From: JAPPKS01 sp963667895
Lineage (GTDB): Bacteria > Poribacteria > WGA-4E > PCPOR2b
Assembly (NCBI GenBank): GCA_965223985.1
Contig: OZ245030.1
Span: 930,001-994,000, forward strand
Direction: 5' to 3'
DNA: 64,000 nucleotides
In this document: positions 19,501 through 29,200 of the stretch, one piece after another
How the letters are laid out: each line of letters opens with the position of its first letter
Position numbering within the stretch: position 1 is the stretch's first letter
Notes under the pieces: model-generated
Seen by the model: the letters and a program-made list of their open reading frames with translations, nothing else
Databases searched by the model: none
What the model was told of the DNA's origin: nothing
Position numbers and translations under genes: made by a program

Positions 19501-20036
19501 CGTATTTCTTAATCCAACCCCCTTCAGAAAAAGGTACCACTCTTGAGCGTAGCACTGACGAAATTGCGCAAATATTGGAATACACGTTGAGTGATTACGG
19601 TTTTGATGTCACGTCAACATCTGAAAAGTTAGCCAACTATCGCACTGTTGAAAACACATATCTTTCCACCTTTCAAACACTCGGCGGGCTTGGACTGCTT
19701 CTTGGAACATTGGGGTTAGGGATTGTTGTGCTGAGAAACGTGATTGAACGGAGGGGCGAACTGGCGACCTTGCGTGCGTTCGGTTTTCGCCGCTCGACAT
19801 TATCGTTAATGCTCCTGGCGGAAAATGGGTTTCTCCTTGCAGTAAGCATAATGATTGGTAGTTTTTCTGCGATTGTAGCCGTGTCTCCACACGTTATCGC
19901 CCCAGGTGCACATGTTCCTTGGCTTTCGCTTGCAATAACCTTAATTGCGGTGTTTCTCGTTGGAATCGTTGCGAGTGCCGTATCAGTTTTCTTTGCACTG
20001 CGAACACCTCTGCTGCCTATGCTTAAAGCAGAGTAG
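16572..20036 (+). CDS. FtsX/MacB-like ABC transporter permease, large two-module form
   Basis: A 1154-residue inner-membrane permease. A first transmembrane helix near residues 18-38 is followed by a large periplasmic region; a three-helix FtsX module spans about 535-690; further helices are near 695-735 and 765-785; a second periplasmic region and a final three-helix FtsX module lie near 1035-1150. This layout matches duplicated LolC/MacB-type permeases such as YbbP, which work with a LolD-type ATPase; one is encoded at 14074-14784. Possible roles are lipoprotein or lipid extraction, or export. The start lacks a clear ribosome-binding site, and ATG codons at 16572 and 16584 are both possible. 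A copy of the dispersed repeat lies in frame at 17487-17515, in the first periplasmic region. Confidence 0.85.
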   Translation: MPILMYRSLIHFWRIHLAVLLGTAVATAVLTGALFVGDSVRGSLRDLTLDRLGSIDYALVTEQFFREALAADVLNEPALADRFEDAAPAILLAGTAVNTATRARASRVQVQGIDGRFLNLWSDSDTTKLDEFLAKQPGQSFPSVIINQSLQKELNVQVGAPLLISFERQSDIHREFLLGRRDSSDVVETLRLTITKIIPDRGIGRFSLRSNQSLPLNAYVHLPILQKAIRQGERVNAVFVSQSTHAPVLTTDVLESLQNRLNQVMKLEDLNLLLRQGNGYFSLESKQFLLKPNVIEAAKAVATERINRPNSEGDSLKFLPILTYLVNTIATDERWIPYSTISALNPERAISLRLTGGSPAPALAEDEIFINEWAAEDLAAKVGDQINVSYYVMGPREELLTQYAEFRLKGVLALEGLAAERGLTPKFPGVHDADDMSDWNAPFPIDLNQIRSKDENYWDLYGATPKAFVSEQTGQRLWRSRFGSLTAMWILPASSGDIQKTKTDFQRELLEKISPEQVGFVFQPVKAQGLKAATGATDFSMLFIGFSLFLIVSAVLLVGLLFRLGVEGRAGEIGLLLSSGFPISTIRWRFIKEGCLLAGIGGVIGLGGAVIYAWLMMVGLRSWWLTAVGTPFLALHINLLSLGLGYFIGIIVVLFSIGWTVRKFGKSPIRALLAGDTILEHKTAGRFAPIFALSSLGFAAGLILFVLVSGKTSSASLFFGSGALLLASGLAFFSMWLRTPSNAQFQSQRLRIVKMGAMNCARHKGRSMLCAALVGCACFVIVAAGANRHSGTEHGMLLQKESGTGGFALTAESDVPLHHNLTSEKGRFELGFSESGAAIVNQSEIIPFRVLPGEDISCLNLYQPRKPRILGVPAELIERGGFQFQQALTTTHEDEGNPWRALEVEPESGVIPAIGDYNSVLWILHLGLGEDLIVQNELGQVLTLRLVGLLRGSIFQSELLISEANLKRHFPSQSGYSYFLIQPPSEKGTTLERSTDEIAQILEYTLSDYGFDVTSTSEKLANYRTVENTYLSTFQTLGGLGLLLGTLGLGIVVLRNVIERRGELATLRAFGFRRSTLSLMLLAENGFLLAVSIMIGSFSAIVAVSPHVIAPGAHVPWLSLAITLIAVFLVGIVASAVSVFFALRTPLLPMLKAE
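17487..17515 (+). repeat. In-frame copy of the dispersed repeat inside the FtsX-like permease gene
   Basis: Twenty-nine bases match the intergenic repeat core with four mismatches, and the segment is translated as part of INRPNSEGDSLK. The reading frame stays open across it. The encoded region is a periplasmic loop, which would tolerate insertion. Confidence 0.7.
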
Positions 20037-20136
20037 GCGGGGAAAAATGCGCGTGAACGCTGACCCGTGAGAATCGCTTAGGGGTCAACCTCTGATTCCT
20101 CAAAGCACCAGTGAGCCGCTTGGAACAGATTTTCGC

Positions 20137-20165
20137 TTGACACCAAATTGATTCTAGTTTACAAT
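20137..20165 (+). promoter_or_regulatory. Sigma70-type promoter
   Basis: TTGACA at 20137-20142 and TACAAT at 20160-20165 are separated by exactly 17 bases, in the otherwise gene-free 315-bp stretch 20037-20351. The expected transcript would start near 20172 and have a leader of about 180 nt before the small ORF at 20358, or about 365 nt before the binding-protein gene at 20537. No riboswitch class is recognised in the leader; it holds a short palindrome, GTGTACAC. Confidence 0.65.
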
Positions 20166-20357
20166 GAGTTCATCTCTGGTTAAGAGAATGACATGTAATG
20201 TATACTTGGTGTACACAGCCCGATATGTTAACGGAGACGCAACGTTGGCTACCCCTTCCCCCGATTTTCCCGCCAAAACAATCTACACCAAATATCAATA
20301 ATTTATGATTACCCTTTCTAGGTTTTTCTATGTTAATACATTTTAAAGGGCATGATA

Positions 20358-20540
20358 ATGCAAACAAACTTGCGGCGAAATCTGAGTACTATCACAGTTG
20401 TCGCATGGTTGATTGGTTCACCAGTTGTATTTGCTAATCAAACGAAAAAAGGATCGGATATTCAATTTTACGGGTTTCTTCGCATTTGCAGATCATCAAG
20501 CTTCGCCAAATTCTTAGCATCAGAAAGGATAATTGGATGA
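20358..20540 (+). CDS. Short exported ORF, possible porin remnant
   Basis: A 60-residue ORF with a good ribosome-binding site (AAAGGG at 20345-20350; ATG also possible at 20352). It begins with a convincing signal peptide (LSTITVVAWLIGSPVVFA), then QTKKGSDIQFYGFLRI, which looks like the first strand of an outer-membrane porin (xxFYGFLR). It then turns into serine-rich sequence and stops, overlapping the next start codon by 4 bp (ATGA). This could be the 5' scar of a deleted porin gene, or a small leader protein coupled to the next gene. No homologue is claimed. Confidence 0.45.
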   Translation: MQTNLRRNLSTITVVAWLIGSPVVFANQTKKGSDIQFYGFLRICRSSSFAKFLASERIIG

Positions 20541-21415
20541 TATCTGTTTTCAAAACATGTCAAAAATTAGGGGCGCTGCTGCTAATCACTGCCCTCTGCG
20601 CTTTTACGGCGTGGAGCGCCGAATTGACCTTCACCGCCATTCCGGACCAAGACACCACTCGACTGCAGACACGTTTCGGCAAGATTGCCGACTACCTCTC
20701 GGAAAAATTGGAGATTGCAGTAAAATACATCCCAGTGAAATCCTACAGCGCCTCGGTTCAAGCATTCAAGAACAACGAGGTTCAACTCGCTTGGTTTGGT
20801 GGGTTGTCAGGTGTTCAAGCCCGCATCGCGGTGCCAGAGTCTGTCGCAATCGCGCAAGGTGCAGAGGATCCCGATTTTATCTCCTATTTCATCGCCAATA
20901 CGAGCACAGGCTTATCGTTTTCCGAAGAGTTCCCGAAAGCCATCAAGGACAAGACATTCACTTTCGGCTCCAAAGGCTCGACATCAGGCCGTCTCATGCC
21001 CGAGTATTTTATTCGAGAGGCGTTTGGGATGGCGCCTCGTGAGGTCTTCAAGCGTGTCGGCTTCAGTGGTGACCACTCCAAAACGCTTGCTCTGGTTCAA
21101 GCTGGCAGCTATGAAGTCGGCGCGATGAATTTCAAAGTCTGGCAGAAGGAGGTTGATGCAGGCAAAGTTGACCCAAATAAGGTGCAGGTAATTTGGCGTA
21201 CTCCGCCTTACCCGGACTACAACTGGACAATTCGTGGCGATGTTGAAAAAACTTACGGCAAGGGGTTCATCAAGAAAGTTCAGCAAGCCCTTATCGACAT
21301 CACGGACCCAGCAATTCTCAACGCTTTTCCGAGATCCAGCTTCATCCCCGCTGACAATTCTTTGTACAAGCCTATTCTTGACACCGCTATTGAGGTTGGA
21401 ATCATAAGGAAATAA
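20537..21415 (+). CDS. PhnD-like ABC transporter substrate-binding protein (putative selenate/phosphonate type)
   Basis: A 292-residue periplasmic binding protein. The start at 20537 follows AAAGGA and opens with a signal peptide ending near AWSA; an upstream in-frame ATG at 20486 lacks both. The motifs AIPDQDTTRLQTRFGKIADY and VQLAWFGGLSGVQARIAVPE are those I associate with the NCBI family named putative selenate ABC transporter binding protein, a branch of the PhnD phosphonate/phosphite group. Ligand identity is not provable from sequence. The normal partners, an ATPase and a permease, do not follow it; a PhnC-like ATPase and double PhnE-like permease are found at 32114-34323, beyond the Zorya genes. 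A strong promoter lies at 20137. Confidence 0.85.
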   Translation: MISVFKTCQKLGALLLITALCAFTAWSAELTFTAIPDQDTTRLQTRFGKIADYLSEKLEIAVKYIPVKSYSASVQAFKNNEVQLAWFGGLSGVQARIAVPESVAIAQGAEDPDFISYFIANTSTGLSFSEEFPKAIKDKTFTFGSKGSTSGRLMPEYFIREAFGMAPREVFKRVGFSGDHSKTLALVQAGSYEVGAMNFKVWQKEVDAGKVDPNKVQVIWRTPPYPDYNWTIRGDVEKTYGKGFIKKVQQALIDITDPAILNAFPRSSFIPADNSLYKPILDTAIEVGIIRK

Positions 21416-21593
21416 GTGAAGCCATGATGTCGATTACCTGCAATTCGCTTTTTATAAGCTTGGTTCAGGTGAAGGTTGGGTCGAACGGAAAAGAGAAAAT
21501 TGACGTGAACTGCGAATTTTCCGGATTCGCCCTGACAATGCTTACAGATTTGAAAATTTAGATAGTGGGGATATACACGAAAAGGCAACTTAT

Positions 21594-24125
21594 ATGAAAG
21601 AGTTTCTTAATCTAATAATCCCAGTGTTGGGTGGTATCAACTGGATTACGGACGGGTTTATCTTCGCCATTGTTTTGTACGCTATCCCGTCGGGGATATG
21701 GTTTTTGTTGAAATCTTACCGTCGCAGCCGTTTGATTGACGGTTTAGGCGAGATGGTGCGTGAATTTAATAGACCTGCTAGACCGGAGATTCTGCCCAAT
21801 TTAAAAGAGAATTTCGATCGCAACGGGGTATTTGCTGAGGTGTGGCAAGAGTTTGAAGACTCCCTCATTACACGTCAACGCGATCAAAATCTGGCAGTGG
21901 TGTACAAAACAGACGAAGCGTCATTGTTTTTCAGTGAAGAACGCTTATTGGAACAACATTTGAACCTCCGATACTGGAATAGTGTCCCGGCGCTGTTGGT
22001 TGGAATGGGGATCCTTGGGACATTCGTTGGGCTAGTTTGGGGATTGATACCGTTCTCCGATATTAACTTCACGCAGACGGAAGAAATACGGAATGCTATT
22101 CAAGCACTCCTATCAGGTGTATCGACCGCGTTTATAACCTCTGTTTGGGGCATGTTCACCTCCCTTCTGTTCAATGGATTGGAGAAATGGCGTATTGGCA
22201 GAGCGAGTCGCGCCATCGTGAATTTGCAACGCGCACTCGATCGACTATTCACTTTGACGACGCAAGAAGAAATCTCGTTTCGACAAGAAGACGAACTCAC
22301 TCAACAAACAGCGGCACTCAGATCGTTTTCGACGGATTTGGCAAACGATATTAAAAGTGCGATGGATAATATTATGTCTGGGAGGCTGGAGAATTTGCAT
22401 CAGAGTCTGGCGCAGTTGCAGGACCAAAGCGCGGAGGGAAGACAAGAGATTATTCAGGAACTACAAAAAGCCCCCGATGCCTTCAGTAATGCGATGGCAA
22501 AACAGTTGGCACCGAGTCTCAATAACCTGAACACAGCCGTCAAAGAATTGCGTGAGCAAAAAGAGGAATCTTCCACAGATGCTATTCGACAGTTGGTTGA
22601 GGAATTCCAAAAATCAATTTCAGGTTCAATAAAAATACAAATGGAAGAACTTTCGGAAACGGTCGGTAAAATGAGTGAAGGCTTGATAACTCTACCTGAG
22701 CAGATGATGCGCCTGATAGAGGGTGTCCAAGAACAAATCGATCAGACCCGTAAACTGTTGGATGCGACATCTGAAGAACAGACGGGGCAGATGGAAAACA
22801 TGATGGACGGAATGCTCAACGCACTTCAACGTGCGATTGATACACAGCAGACAGGCCTGTCTGAGACAACTCTCAGGGTGAATGAGGAGATGAGACAAAT
22901 CGCCGCCGATATACGAAATCTATTAGAATCAGCGGCAAATCGGACGGACGAGCATTTGACCCGACGCATAGCAGATATGGAGACAATTTCTAGCCAGAGT
23001 ATTCAGATGCTTCAAAGTACCATTTCCGAATTGCAGCAGTCAATCACTTCTACTGCGTCACGGACCGCCACAGAGTCTGAAGCAATGACAAGTCGGATGC
23101 GTGAACTATTAGAATCGGCGGCAAATCGGACAGATGAGCAATTGAATCAACGGATGGCGGATATGCAGACAGTGTCAAGTCAGAGCATTCAAGCGCTCCA
23201 AAGCACAATTGCTCAATTGCAAGAGTCTATCACTTCTACCGCGTCACAAAACGCCACAGAGTCCGAGGCAATGATAATTCGGATGCGCGAGCTATTGGAA
23301 TCGGCGGCAAATCAGACAGGCGATGAGTTGAACCGACGGATGGTGGATATGGAGGCGGTTTCTAATCAAAGCATCCAAACGCTTGAAGCAGCAATTACCG
23401 AATTACAACAGGCACTCACTTCGACCCTTGATACGCAGCAGCAAGCTATCGGCAACATCACTTCGCAAACTTCGGCAGCCTTCACGGAGTCAACAGATCG
23501 AATGCGCCAACTCGTCGATCAATCCGTGGAACGGCTTGAGAGGGTCATCCAAGCAGGAGAGCAAAGTGTCAGCACGCTACTAAATCAACAAGGCGATCAA
23601 ATTAGAGCTATCAACGCTCAAATCGCTAACTCGCAGGAAACACTAGCGAGAGGGCGCGACATGTTGGAACAGATGAATACAACCGTTACAAGCGTCCGCC
23701 AAATGATTGAGACGACCCAGACTTTGTCCAGTCAGTTGATGCTAGGCGCAGATCGGCTTGAAACCGCAGGGCGACAACTGACACTGGCGAGCAGTGCGTT
23801 CAACCAAGAAAACGAAAACTATCTCTCAGCGAATCGTGAAACGACGCAACAACTCCAAGGTACACTTGTCCAATCAAGAGAACTACTTAACGACTTTGCG
23901 CAACGCTTCCAAACAATAGATGTTGGGTTGAATAGCATATTTGCGGAAATTCAGCGGGGCCTGACTGAGTACGCTACAACCTCCCGTGGTTCAATCAACG
24001 AGTATCTCAGTGCATTTTCTACTCAGTTGACCAGTGCCGCAAATGCACTAGCGGGCAGCGTTGAAGCTCTCGGCGAAAACGTTGAAATTTTGAACGATAT
24101 GATCGAAAGACTACCACGTCGGTGA
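21594..24125 (+). CDS. zorA: Zorya anti-phage system, MotA/ExbB-like stator protein ZorA
   Basis: An 843-residue inner-membrane protein that, in Zorya, forms a proton-driven motor with ZorB and carries a long cytoplasmic tail thought to signal phage invasion to the effectors. Helices are at about 17-38, 129-152 (NSVPALLVGMGILGTFVGLV) and 165-195 (GVSTAFITSVWGMFTSLLF), the MotA/TolQ pattern. Residues from about 215 to the end are almost entirely coiled coil rich in Gln, Ser and Thr, including three 62-residue tandem repeats (443-628). The stop codon sits within the ribosome-binding region of zorB. The assignment rests on the fold plus the order zorA-zorB-zorC-zorD. AAAGG lies 8 bases before the ATG. 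Confidence 0.92.
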   Translation: MKEFLNLIIPVLGGINWITDGFIFAIVLYAIPSGIWFLLKSYRRSRLIDGLGEMVREFNRPARPEILPNLKENFDRNGVFAEVWQEFEDSLITRQRDQNLAVVYKTDEASLFFSEERLLEQHLNLRYWNSVPALLVGMGILGTFVGLVWGLIPFSDINFTQTEEIRNAIQALLSGVSTAFITSVWGMFTSLLFNGLEKWRIGRASRAIVNLQRALDRLFTLTTQEEISFRQEDELTQQTAALRSFSTDLANDIKSAMDNIMSGRLENLHQSLAQLQDQSAEGRQEIIQELQKAPDAFSNAMAKQLAPSLNNLNTAVKELREQKEESSTDAIRQLVEEFQKSISGSIKIQMEELSETVGKMSEGLITLPEQMMRLIEGVQEQIDQTRKLLDATSEEQTGQMENMMDGMLNALQRAIDTQQTGLSETTLRVNEEMRQIAADIRNLLESAANRTDEHLTRRIADMETISSQSIQMLQSTISELQQSITSTASRTATESEAMTSRMRELLESAANRTDEQLNQRMADMQTVSSQSIQALQSTIAQLQESITSTASQNATESEAMIIRMRELLESAANQTGDELNRRMVDMEAVSNQSIQTLEAAITELQQALTSTLDTQQQAIGNITSQTSAAFTESTDRMRQLVDQSVERLERVIQAGEQSVSTLLNQQGDQIRAINAQIANSQETLARGRDMLEQMNTTVTSVRQMIETTQTLSSQLMLGADRLETAGRQLTLASSAFNQENENYLSANRETTQQLQGTLVQSRELLNDFAQRFQTIDVGLNSIFAEIQRGLTEYATTSRGSINEYLSAFSTQLTSAANALAGSVEALGENVEILNDMIERLPRR
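22920..23477 (+). repeat. Three 186-bp tandem repeats in the ZorA tail
   Basis: The motif LLESAAN recurs at 22920, 23106 and 23292, exactly 186 bp (62 codons) apart. Each unit reads approximately LLESAANRTDE ... RMADM ... SSQSIQ ... STISELQQSITST. The third copy is the most diverged and its end merges into non-repeated coiled coil. The unit is a whole number of codons, so copy-number change would lengthen or shorten the tail without a frameshift. Confidence 0.85.
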
Positions 24126-24136
24126 GGTAATTGATA

Positions 24137-24835
24137 ATGCGAAGAACGTCTACCAAATCCAAAACACTCATAGATGAAAACCCGTTTGGTCTTTCGTTGG
24201 GTGACTTAATGGCAGGGTTACTGTTGATTTTCGTGCTCCTGCTGTCGTTTGTCATGTTACGTCTGGAAAGCACGATCGGAGAATTTGATGAGCGAGAGCG
24301 AATCAAAAAACTACTCATCAGGCGACTCCTTCAAGAACTTTCCGAATTTGATGTTGAAATTGACCCTGACACAGGGGTAATCCGCATCACGGAAGGCATC
24401 CTGTTCGATTTCGGGAACGATGAACTTACGCAGGCAGGAAAAGCGTTCCTTCGCCAATTTACTCCCAAATACGTAGGAATTCTACTCTCCGATCCGCTAG
24501 TGAAGGAGCACATAGCGCAGGTGATTATTGAAGGGCATACCGACGATGTTGGTAGTTATGAGTACAATCTAGGTCTAAGCCTTCGCCGTGCAAAGAGTGT
24601 GGCAGCATATTTATTTACGGACGAGTTTGGAGCGTTTCGTTATGCGGAAGATTTGAAAGAATTGCTGTCCGTTAACGGACGAGGCGAGGTCCAGCCAATT
24701 GCGGATAACCTTACATCAATAGGTCGGTCGCAAAACCGTCGCGTCGAATTTCAGTTTCGGTTACGGGATTGGGATATGGTTTCGCCTAAGGCGGAGAAAC
24801 TCTTGGAAATAGAGACTGGAATATCCTCCCCCTAA
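24137..24835 (+). CDS. zorB: Zorya system, MotB/OmpA-like stator protein ZorB
   Basis: A 232-residue partner of ZorA. A single N-terminal transmembrane helix (LGDLMAGLLLIFVLLLSFVM) carries Asp23, the equivalent of the MotB proton-carrying aspartate. The C-terminal half is an OmpA-type peptidoglycan-binding domain (FDFGNDELTQAGKAFL, IIEGHTDDVGSYEYNLGLSL, RRAKSVAAYL, SQNRRVEFQF), which would anchor the motor to the cell wall. The ATG at 24137 has GTGAGGT 8 bases upstream and is preferred over the TTG at 24131. It starts 11 bp after zorA ends. Confidence 0.93.
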   Translation: MRRTSTKSKTLIDENPFGLSLGDLMAGLLLIFVLLLSFVMLRLESTIGEFDERERIKKLLIRRLLQELSEFDVEIDPDTGVIRITEGILFDFGNDELTQAGKAFLRQFTPKYVGILLSDPLVKEHIAQVIIEGHTDDVGSYEYNLGLSLRRAKSVAAYLFTDEFGAFRYAEDLKELLSVNGRGEVQPIADNLTSIGRSQNRRVEFQFRLRDWDMVSPKAEKLLEIETGISSP

Positions 24836-24858
24836 AGAGGAGAACAAAGGAAGTTAAA

Positions 24859-26235
24859 ATGAATTCAGCTAGAGAGCTGCTTCAATTCGATTTTGATGCG
24901 GGCGCGTTCGCCCGTCGGGCGCCGCAGCCTATTCCAATCCCGGCTGAGCTAGTTAACGAATTGGAGATAATAGTGAGAGAACATGATGGTACGTCCGATA
25001 TTCCCGAGACGGAAGATCTCCGTCAGATTTATCACCTCTTCTTTAATGCCGTCCGAACTGGAAGGCTACACACCCAGTTTGATTCGCCTACGCGTATCCG
25101 GCGGCTCGCGTGGGCGTTGACATTTTCGGAAGATGGATTGCCCCAGATTGTAGACACGCCGGGACTCGACGACGCGCTCCAACTGATTGAAGACCGTTTT
25201 CGCATGAGTACCGTGCTTGGTGTTTTCGATGCGCTGTTGCAAGCTTGGGATGCACCGAGTGCGAAGTTGCTACGTGACTTTGTTAGAAGGCATCTCGCAA
25301 TGTACGACGGACGCCGACAATCTGTTCAGAACATAAGGGCGAACTTGGCCTGGTATTGTGAAGAAAACGGAGCCACTCGGCTCGCTATTAATCTGTTGCG
25401 GACAGAGGTGAATCTGTCGACTGTTTGGTCATGTCTCAATTTGCGCGATCGTACGCATGGCTTTCGATATTTTGGTGTTGTTGCGGAGGCGTACGTCGAG
25501 CTTAACCAGCGTCTTGATAGGGAGTCAGTTGCAGACATCGTGGCATTTGTTGAGATGCACACAGATGATAGAACAAATCGTGCTGTTGTGTCAAAAATCA
25601 TTGAGGGGCTTGGGTTTGATGCGTCTGCGGATTTGCGGCAGCCTGTCCAATCTTACGTCTTCCGAAAATGGCAAGATCCGAGGCTTCCTGGCGGGGATGG
25701 GCGCTGGCGGAGTGTCTCCGCTGAAGCAAAAGAGATATTTACGCGATGGATTACCAAAGAGGATCTCCGCTTCTTCTTTGATACTGTTGCCAAAGAATGC
25801 AATGATCCAAAGTTTGCTTACCGAAAGGCGTTTTGGTTGGCGTATCTTGAACACATCTCCTTCTGTCGTCCGATATTGGGCAGAAGAGTTCATCATCTTC
25901 TTAGAAACAATCCAGAAGCCTCGCAATACTATCGTGAACGACGCCCTGCCACATTGACAGGCGGTAACAGTAGCCAGCACGCATTCATCATTCAGATGGG
26001 CGACCATACCTTTGTAGAGTTTAGCACGGCGGGAGCTTGCTATGTTTATGAAGATGTGGCACGCCCCTTTTCCTTGCACGATCCACAGTATTCAATGGCC
26101 GAGTTGCGCTGGAAGGGCAGTGAGACACATTGGCAACCTCACCCCGGTTCAGAGAGATATTTGTGGCAAAGAAATTTTGCCTTGTGGTTAAAAAGTAACC
26201 TCGGAATCAATCCGTTGCGAAGCTATTGGCTATAA
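24859..26235 (+). CDS. zorC: Zorya type I protein ZorC (EH-signature-like)
   Basis: A 458-residue soluble protein in the position of ZorC. It has no transmembrane segment. The N-terminal part is helical; the C-terminal 100 residues (GGNSSQHAFIIQMGDHTFVE, CYVYEDVARPFSLHDPQYSM, ELRWKGSETHWQPHPGSERY, LWQRNFALWLKSNLGINP) show the spaced Glu and His residues of the EH-signature domain known from type I ZorC. From reported work, ZorC acts with ZorD downstream of the membrane motor and binds DNA. AAAGGAAG precedes the ATG. Spacing is 23 bp after zorB and 10 bp before the preferred zorD start, so the four genes look like one operon. Confidence 0.88.
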   Translation: MNSARELLQFDFDAGAFARRAPQPIPIPAELVNELEIIVREHDGTSDIPETEDLRQIYHLFFNAVRTGRLHTQFDSPTRIRRLAWALTFSEDGLPQIVDTPGLDDALQLIEDRFRMSTVLGVFDALLQAWDAPSAKLLRDFVRRHLAMYDGRRQSVQNIRANLAWYCEENGATRLAINLLRTEVNLSTVWSCLNLRDRTHGFRYFGVVAEAYVELNQRLDRESVADIVAFVEMHTDDRTNRAVVSKIIEGLGFDASADLRQPVQSYVFRKWQDPRLPGGDGRWRSVSAEAKEIFTRWITKEDLRFFFDTVAKECNDPKFAYRKAFWLAYLEHISFCRPILGRRVHHLLRNNPEASQYYRERRPATLTGGNSSQHAFIIQMGDHTFVEFSTAGACYVYEDVARPFSLHDPQYSMAELRWKGSETHWQPHPGSERYLWQRNFALWLKSNLGINPLRSYWL

Positions 26236-26245
26236 GGTGGTTGCG

Positions 26246-29200
26246 ATGTTAAGTCTATTTGGAAAAAGCAAATCTGAACCGCCAAAATTCAATTGGCATG
26301 GGACACCCTCCGGCATTGAGTTCACTTCTCCGTCTAACCATCTTTCTCTGTCCGATTACGCCGCCAACCTGCCGACTGACGCATATCACGCACAGGCACA
26401 ATGGCTGTTGCTCAACGAGTTACTCGATAACGGTCAAGCGGAATCGTCGGATACGGGGATTCATATCCCCTGTGGGGAAGTATGTCGTTTGGATTCCGTT
26501 GACCAGAGCCTACTCGGGTTGCCAGAGCCGTATCCGTTCGATCTTGAGATTCGCTCGCTCGGCACACTCAATCAACCGGAATTCCGGTACGATTATCAGT
26601 TCCTAAAACCGGATCGAAAGCCCCTGCATGCGGAGCGAATCGGCTGTGTGTTGCGTTTGACACGCGAGTGGGCGTATCTCCTGACGGAGGAACAGTTCGC
26701 TCTCTTGGAGGAATTGGATGGGTTCAACAGACGGGAAGAAACAGACAAGAATTTTCAATCCAATCTGCTTGAATTTGCAAAAATCAAAGGATTAGCAAAC
26801 CAAACAGGCGCTGAGTTGGAACTATACCTGAACCAAGAGGAAGTTGTCGCACCGAGTACCGTTCGCTTGCGTCTGCGCGAATCAGGCGATACCGTTGAGA
26901 TTATCCCTGACGTGGCTGGGGTTGACAGCGAGCAATTTGAAGCGGTTTTTGACAAATTTCCGAATCCCAAACCCATATACAATCTCCCGCTACCCGACGG
27001 TGGGCGAACCCGTGTGCTCATCCAAGAAGAACAGCTAGGGGCACTAGGAGACGTTAAGCGTAATCGCCGCGTGTCCCGCGAACAACTTGCCGACATTGCC
27101 GAACACCCACAGGCATATTTTGATCCAGAGGTTGTCGAACTGGATCCGACTCCCGATGAACCTCTGTCCTTCAGCGATCGCGTGCGTGAAATCGGCATCT
27201 ACCGACCGAGGGTTTACCCATTCATTTCGCCGTACAAAAGTGAATGGATTCCCGGTATTTTAGTAGAGAAGGCGGATGGAAAGCGTGCGAAGATTCCAGT
27301 CAAGGATAAGCAAGAACTAGACGAACTGAAGGGTTTGATTAACCGGGCAAAGAAGACGGGCAATAAAACTGTAACATGGAAAGATGAGCAAGTTCCCGTT
27401 TCTAAGATTGAGCAATATCTGCCTTTCATCGAAAAGCAACTCAAACACCGCCAGAAGCCAACGGGCTGGTCGGGTGAAAAGCCGGAGACCCCGGTCTTGA
27501 TTATTGAGGAAAATATTGAGGATTCTGATTATGTTGAACTATCACCAGACCCTCAGGTGAAAGAACCGTTTCACCATCTGCTGAATCCCGCACCAAACTT
27601 GAGGCAAGACGTAAAACTCCTGCCGCATCAAGAGGAAGGGCTGGCATGGGCGCAACAACTGTGGGAGAAGAAATATCCGGGCGGCTTGCTCGCCGATGAC
27701 ATGGGGCTAGGCAAAACGCTACAGGTGCTCTGTTTTTTGGAATGGCATCACGCGAAATTTCGCTTGCAAGAATCACAACGAAAACCGTACCTGATTGTCG
27801 CGCCAATTGCACTCTTGGAGAATTGGGCGGCAGAATATGCAAAGTTCTTTGACAATGGCAACCTAGATTTCATTACACTATACGGGAAGGAATTACAAAA
27901 GTTCAAGTGCGATCCATCCGCCGATATCGACATCCAAATCCCAGAAATTCAGGGATCGGGGCGCTTCCGAGAACTACGACAAAGGCGTGGTGCACTCGAT
28001 ATGGACCGCCTCCGAGCCGCCGATCTGGTGCTAACGACCTATGAAACCGTCCGCGACTTCCAGCTGGATTTGGGCTTGATTCCGTGGGCGACTGTTGTGA
28101 TTGATGAGGCACAACGCATCAAGACGCCGGGAACGCTCGTCACGAACGCCTTGAAAGCATTAAAAACCGATTTTCGCCTTGCGTTGACGGGAACGCCTGT
28201 CGAAAATTCGCTGATGGATTTGTGGTGTATCACAGATTTTGTAGCCCCGGGCTATCTAGACAGCGCGAAGAATTTCGATCGAGATTTTTGCCGTCCTCTC
28301 GAAGATCCTGACACGGACTTTTACTCACTTGGCGAACAGATTCGAAAACGAATCGGGGTTCACTTCAAAAGACGGCTAAAATCCGACATTCTCCACGACC
28401 TTCCTGAAAAACACATCCACATTGAAGACTGTCAACAAGAGATGCGGCAAAGACAAGCAGACCGTTACTTAGCCGCGCTTAAATCCACACAGGAACATCA
28501 ATCAACAGGTCCGCAATCGCGCAATTTCATTTTGCAAATTCTCCACCAATTGCGCGACATATCCAACCATCCGTTGTTAGCTGATTCTCAATGGGAACAA
28601 CTTTCTACCTCCATTTTAATCGAACAGTCAGCAAAACTTATCGTGACGATAAAACTTCTTGAAAAGGTCGCACGTGCAGACGAAAAGGTGATTCTATTTG
28701 CTGAACGCCGAAAGACCCAACATCTTTTATCCCATGTCATTCGAGAACACTTCGGATTGGAGAACGTTGCTATCGTCAATGGCGATACACCAGGAAGTAT
28801 ACAAAGGGAAAATTCGATGAAGATGAGCCGTCAGCAAGCCGTCGATCGTTTTCAAGAAGGTTCCGGTTTCAACACTATCATCATGTCCCCACTCGCCGCT
28901 GGTGTTGGGCTCAACATCACCGAAGCGAATCATGTCATTCACTATAGTCGCTGGTGGAACCCCGCCAAGGAAGATCAGGCGAGTGACCGAGTCTACCGAA
29001 TAGGGCAAGAACGCCCCGTGCATATCTACTTACCGATGGCAACGCATCCCGCGTTTCGGACGTTCGATGTCATCCTTCACGAACTCCTCGAACGAAAACG
29101 TCAGCTTTCACAAGGCGCGCTGTTCCCAACCGAACGCGCAGAGGTGACCCCCGCAGACATTTTGAGTGAAATGCAGACTCAACAATCAACAAGGGAAAGC

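Noticed and set aside
20037..20351. Known riboswitch in the leader of the PhnD-like gene
   Set aside because: Conserved cores of the TPP, cobalamin, SAM, glycine, fluoride and manganese classes could not be found by eye.
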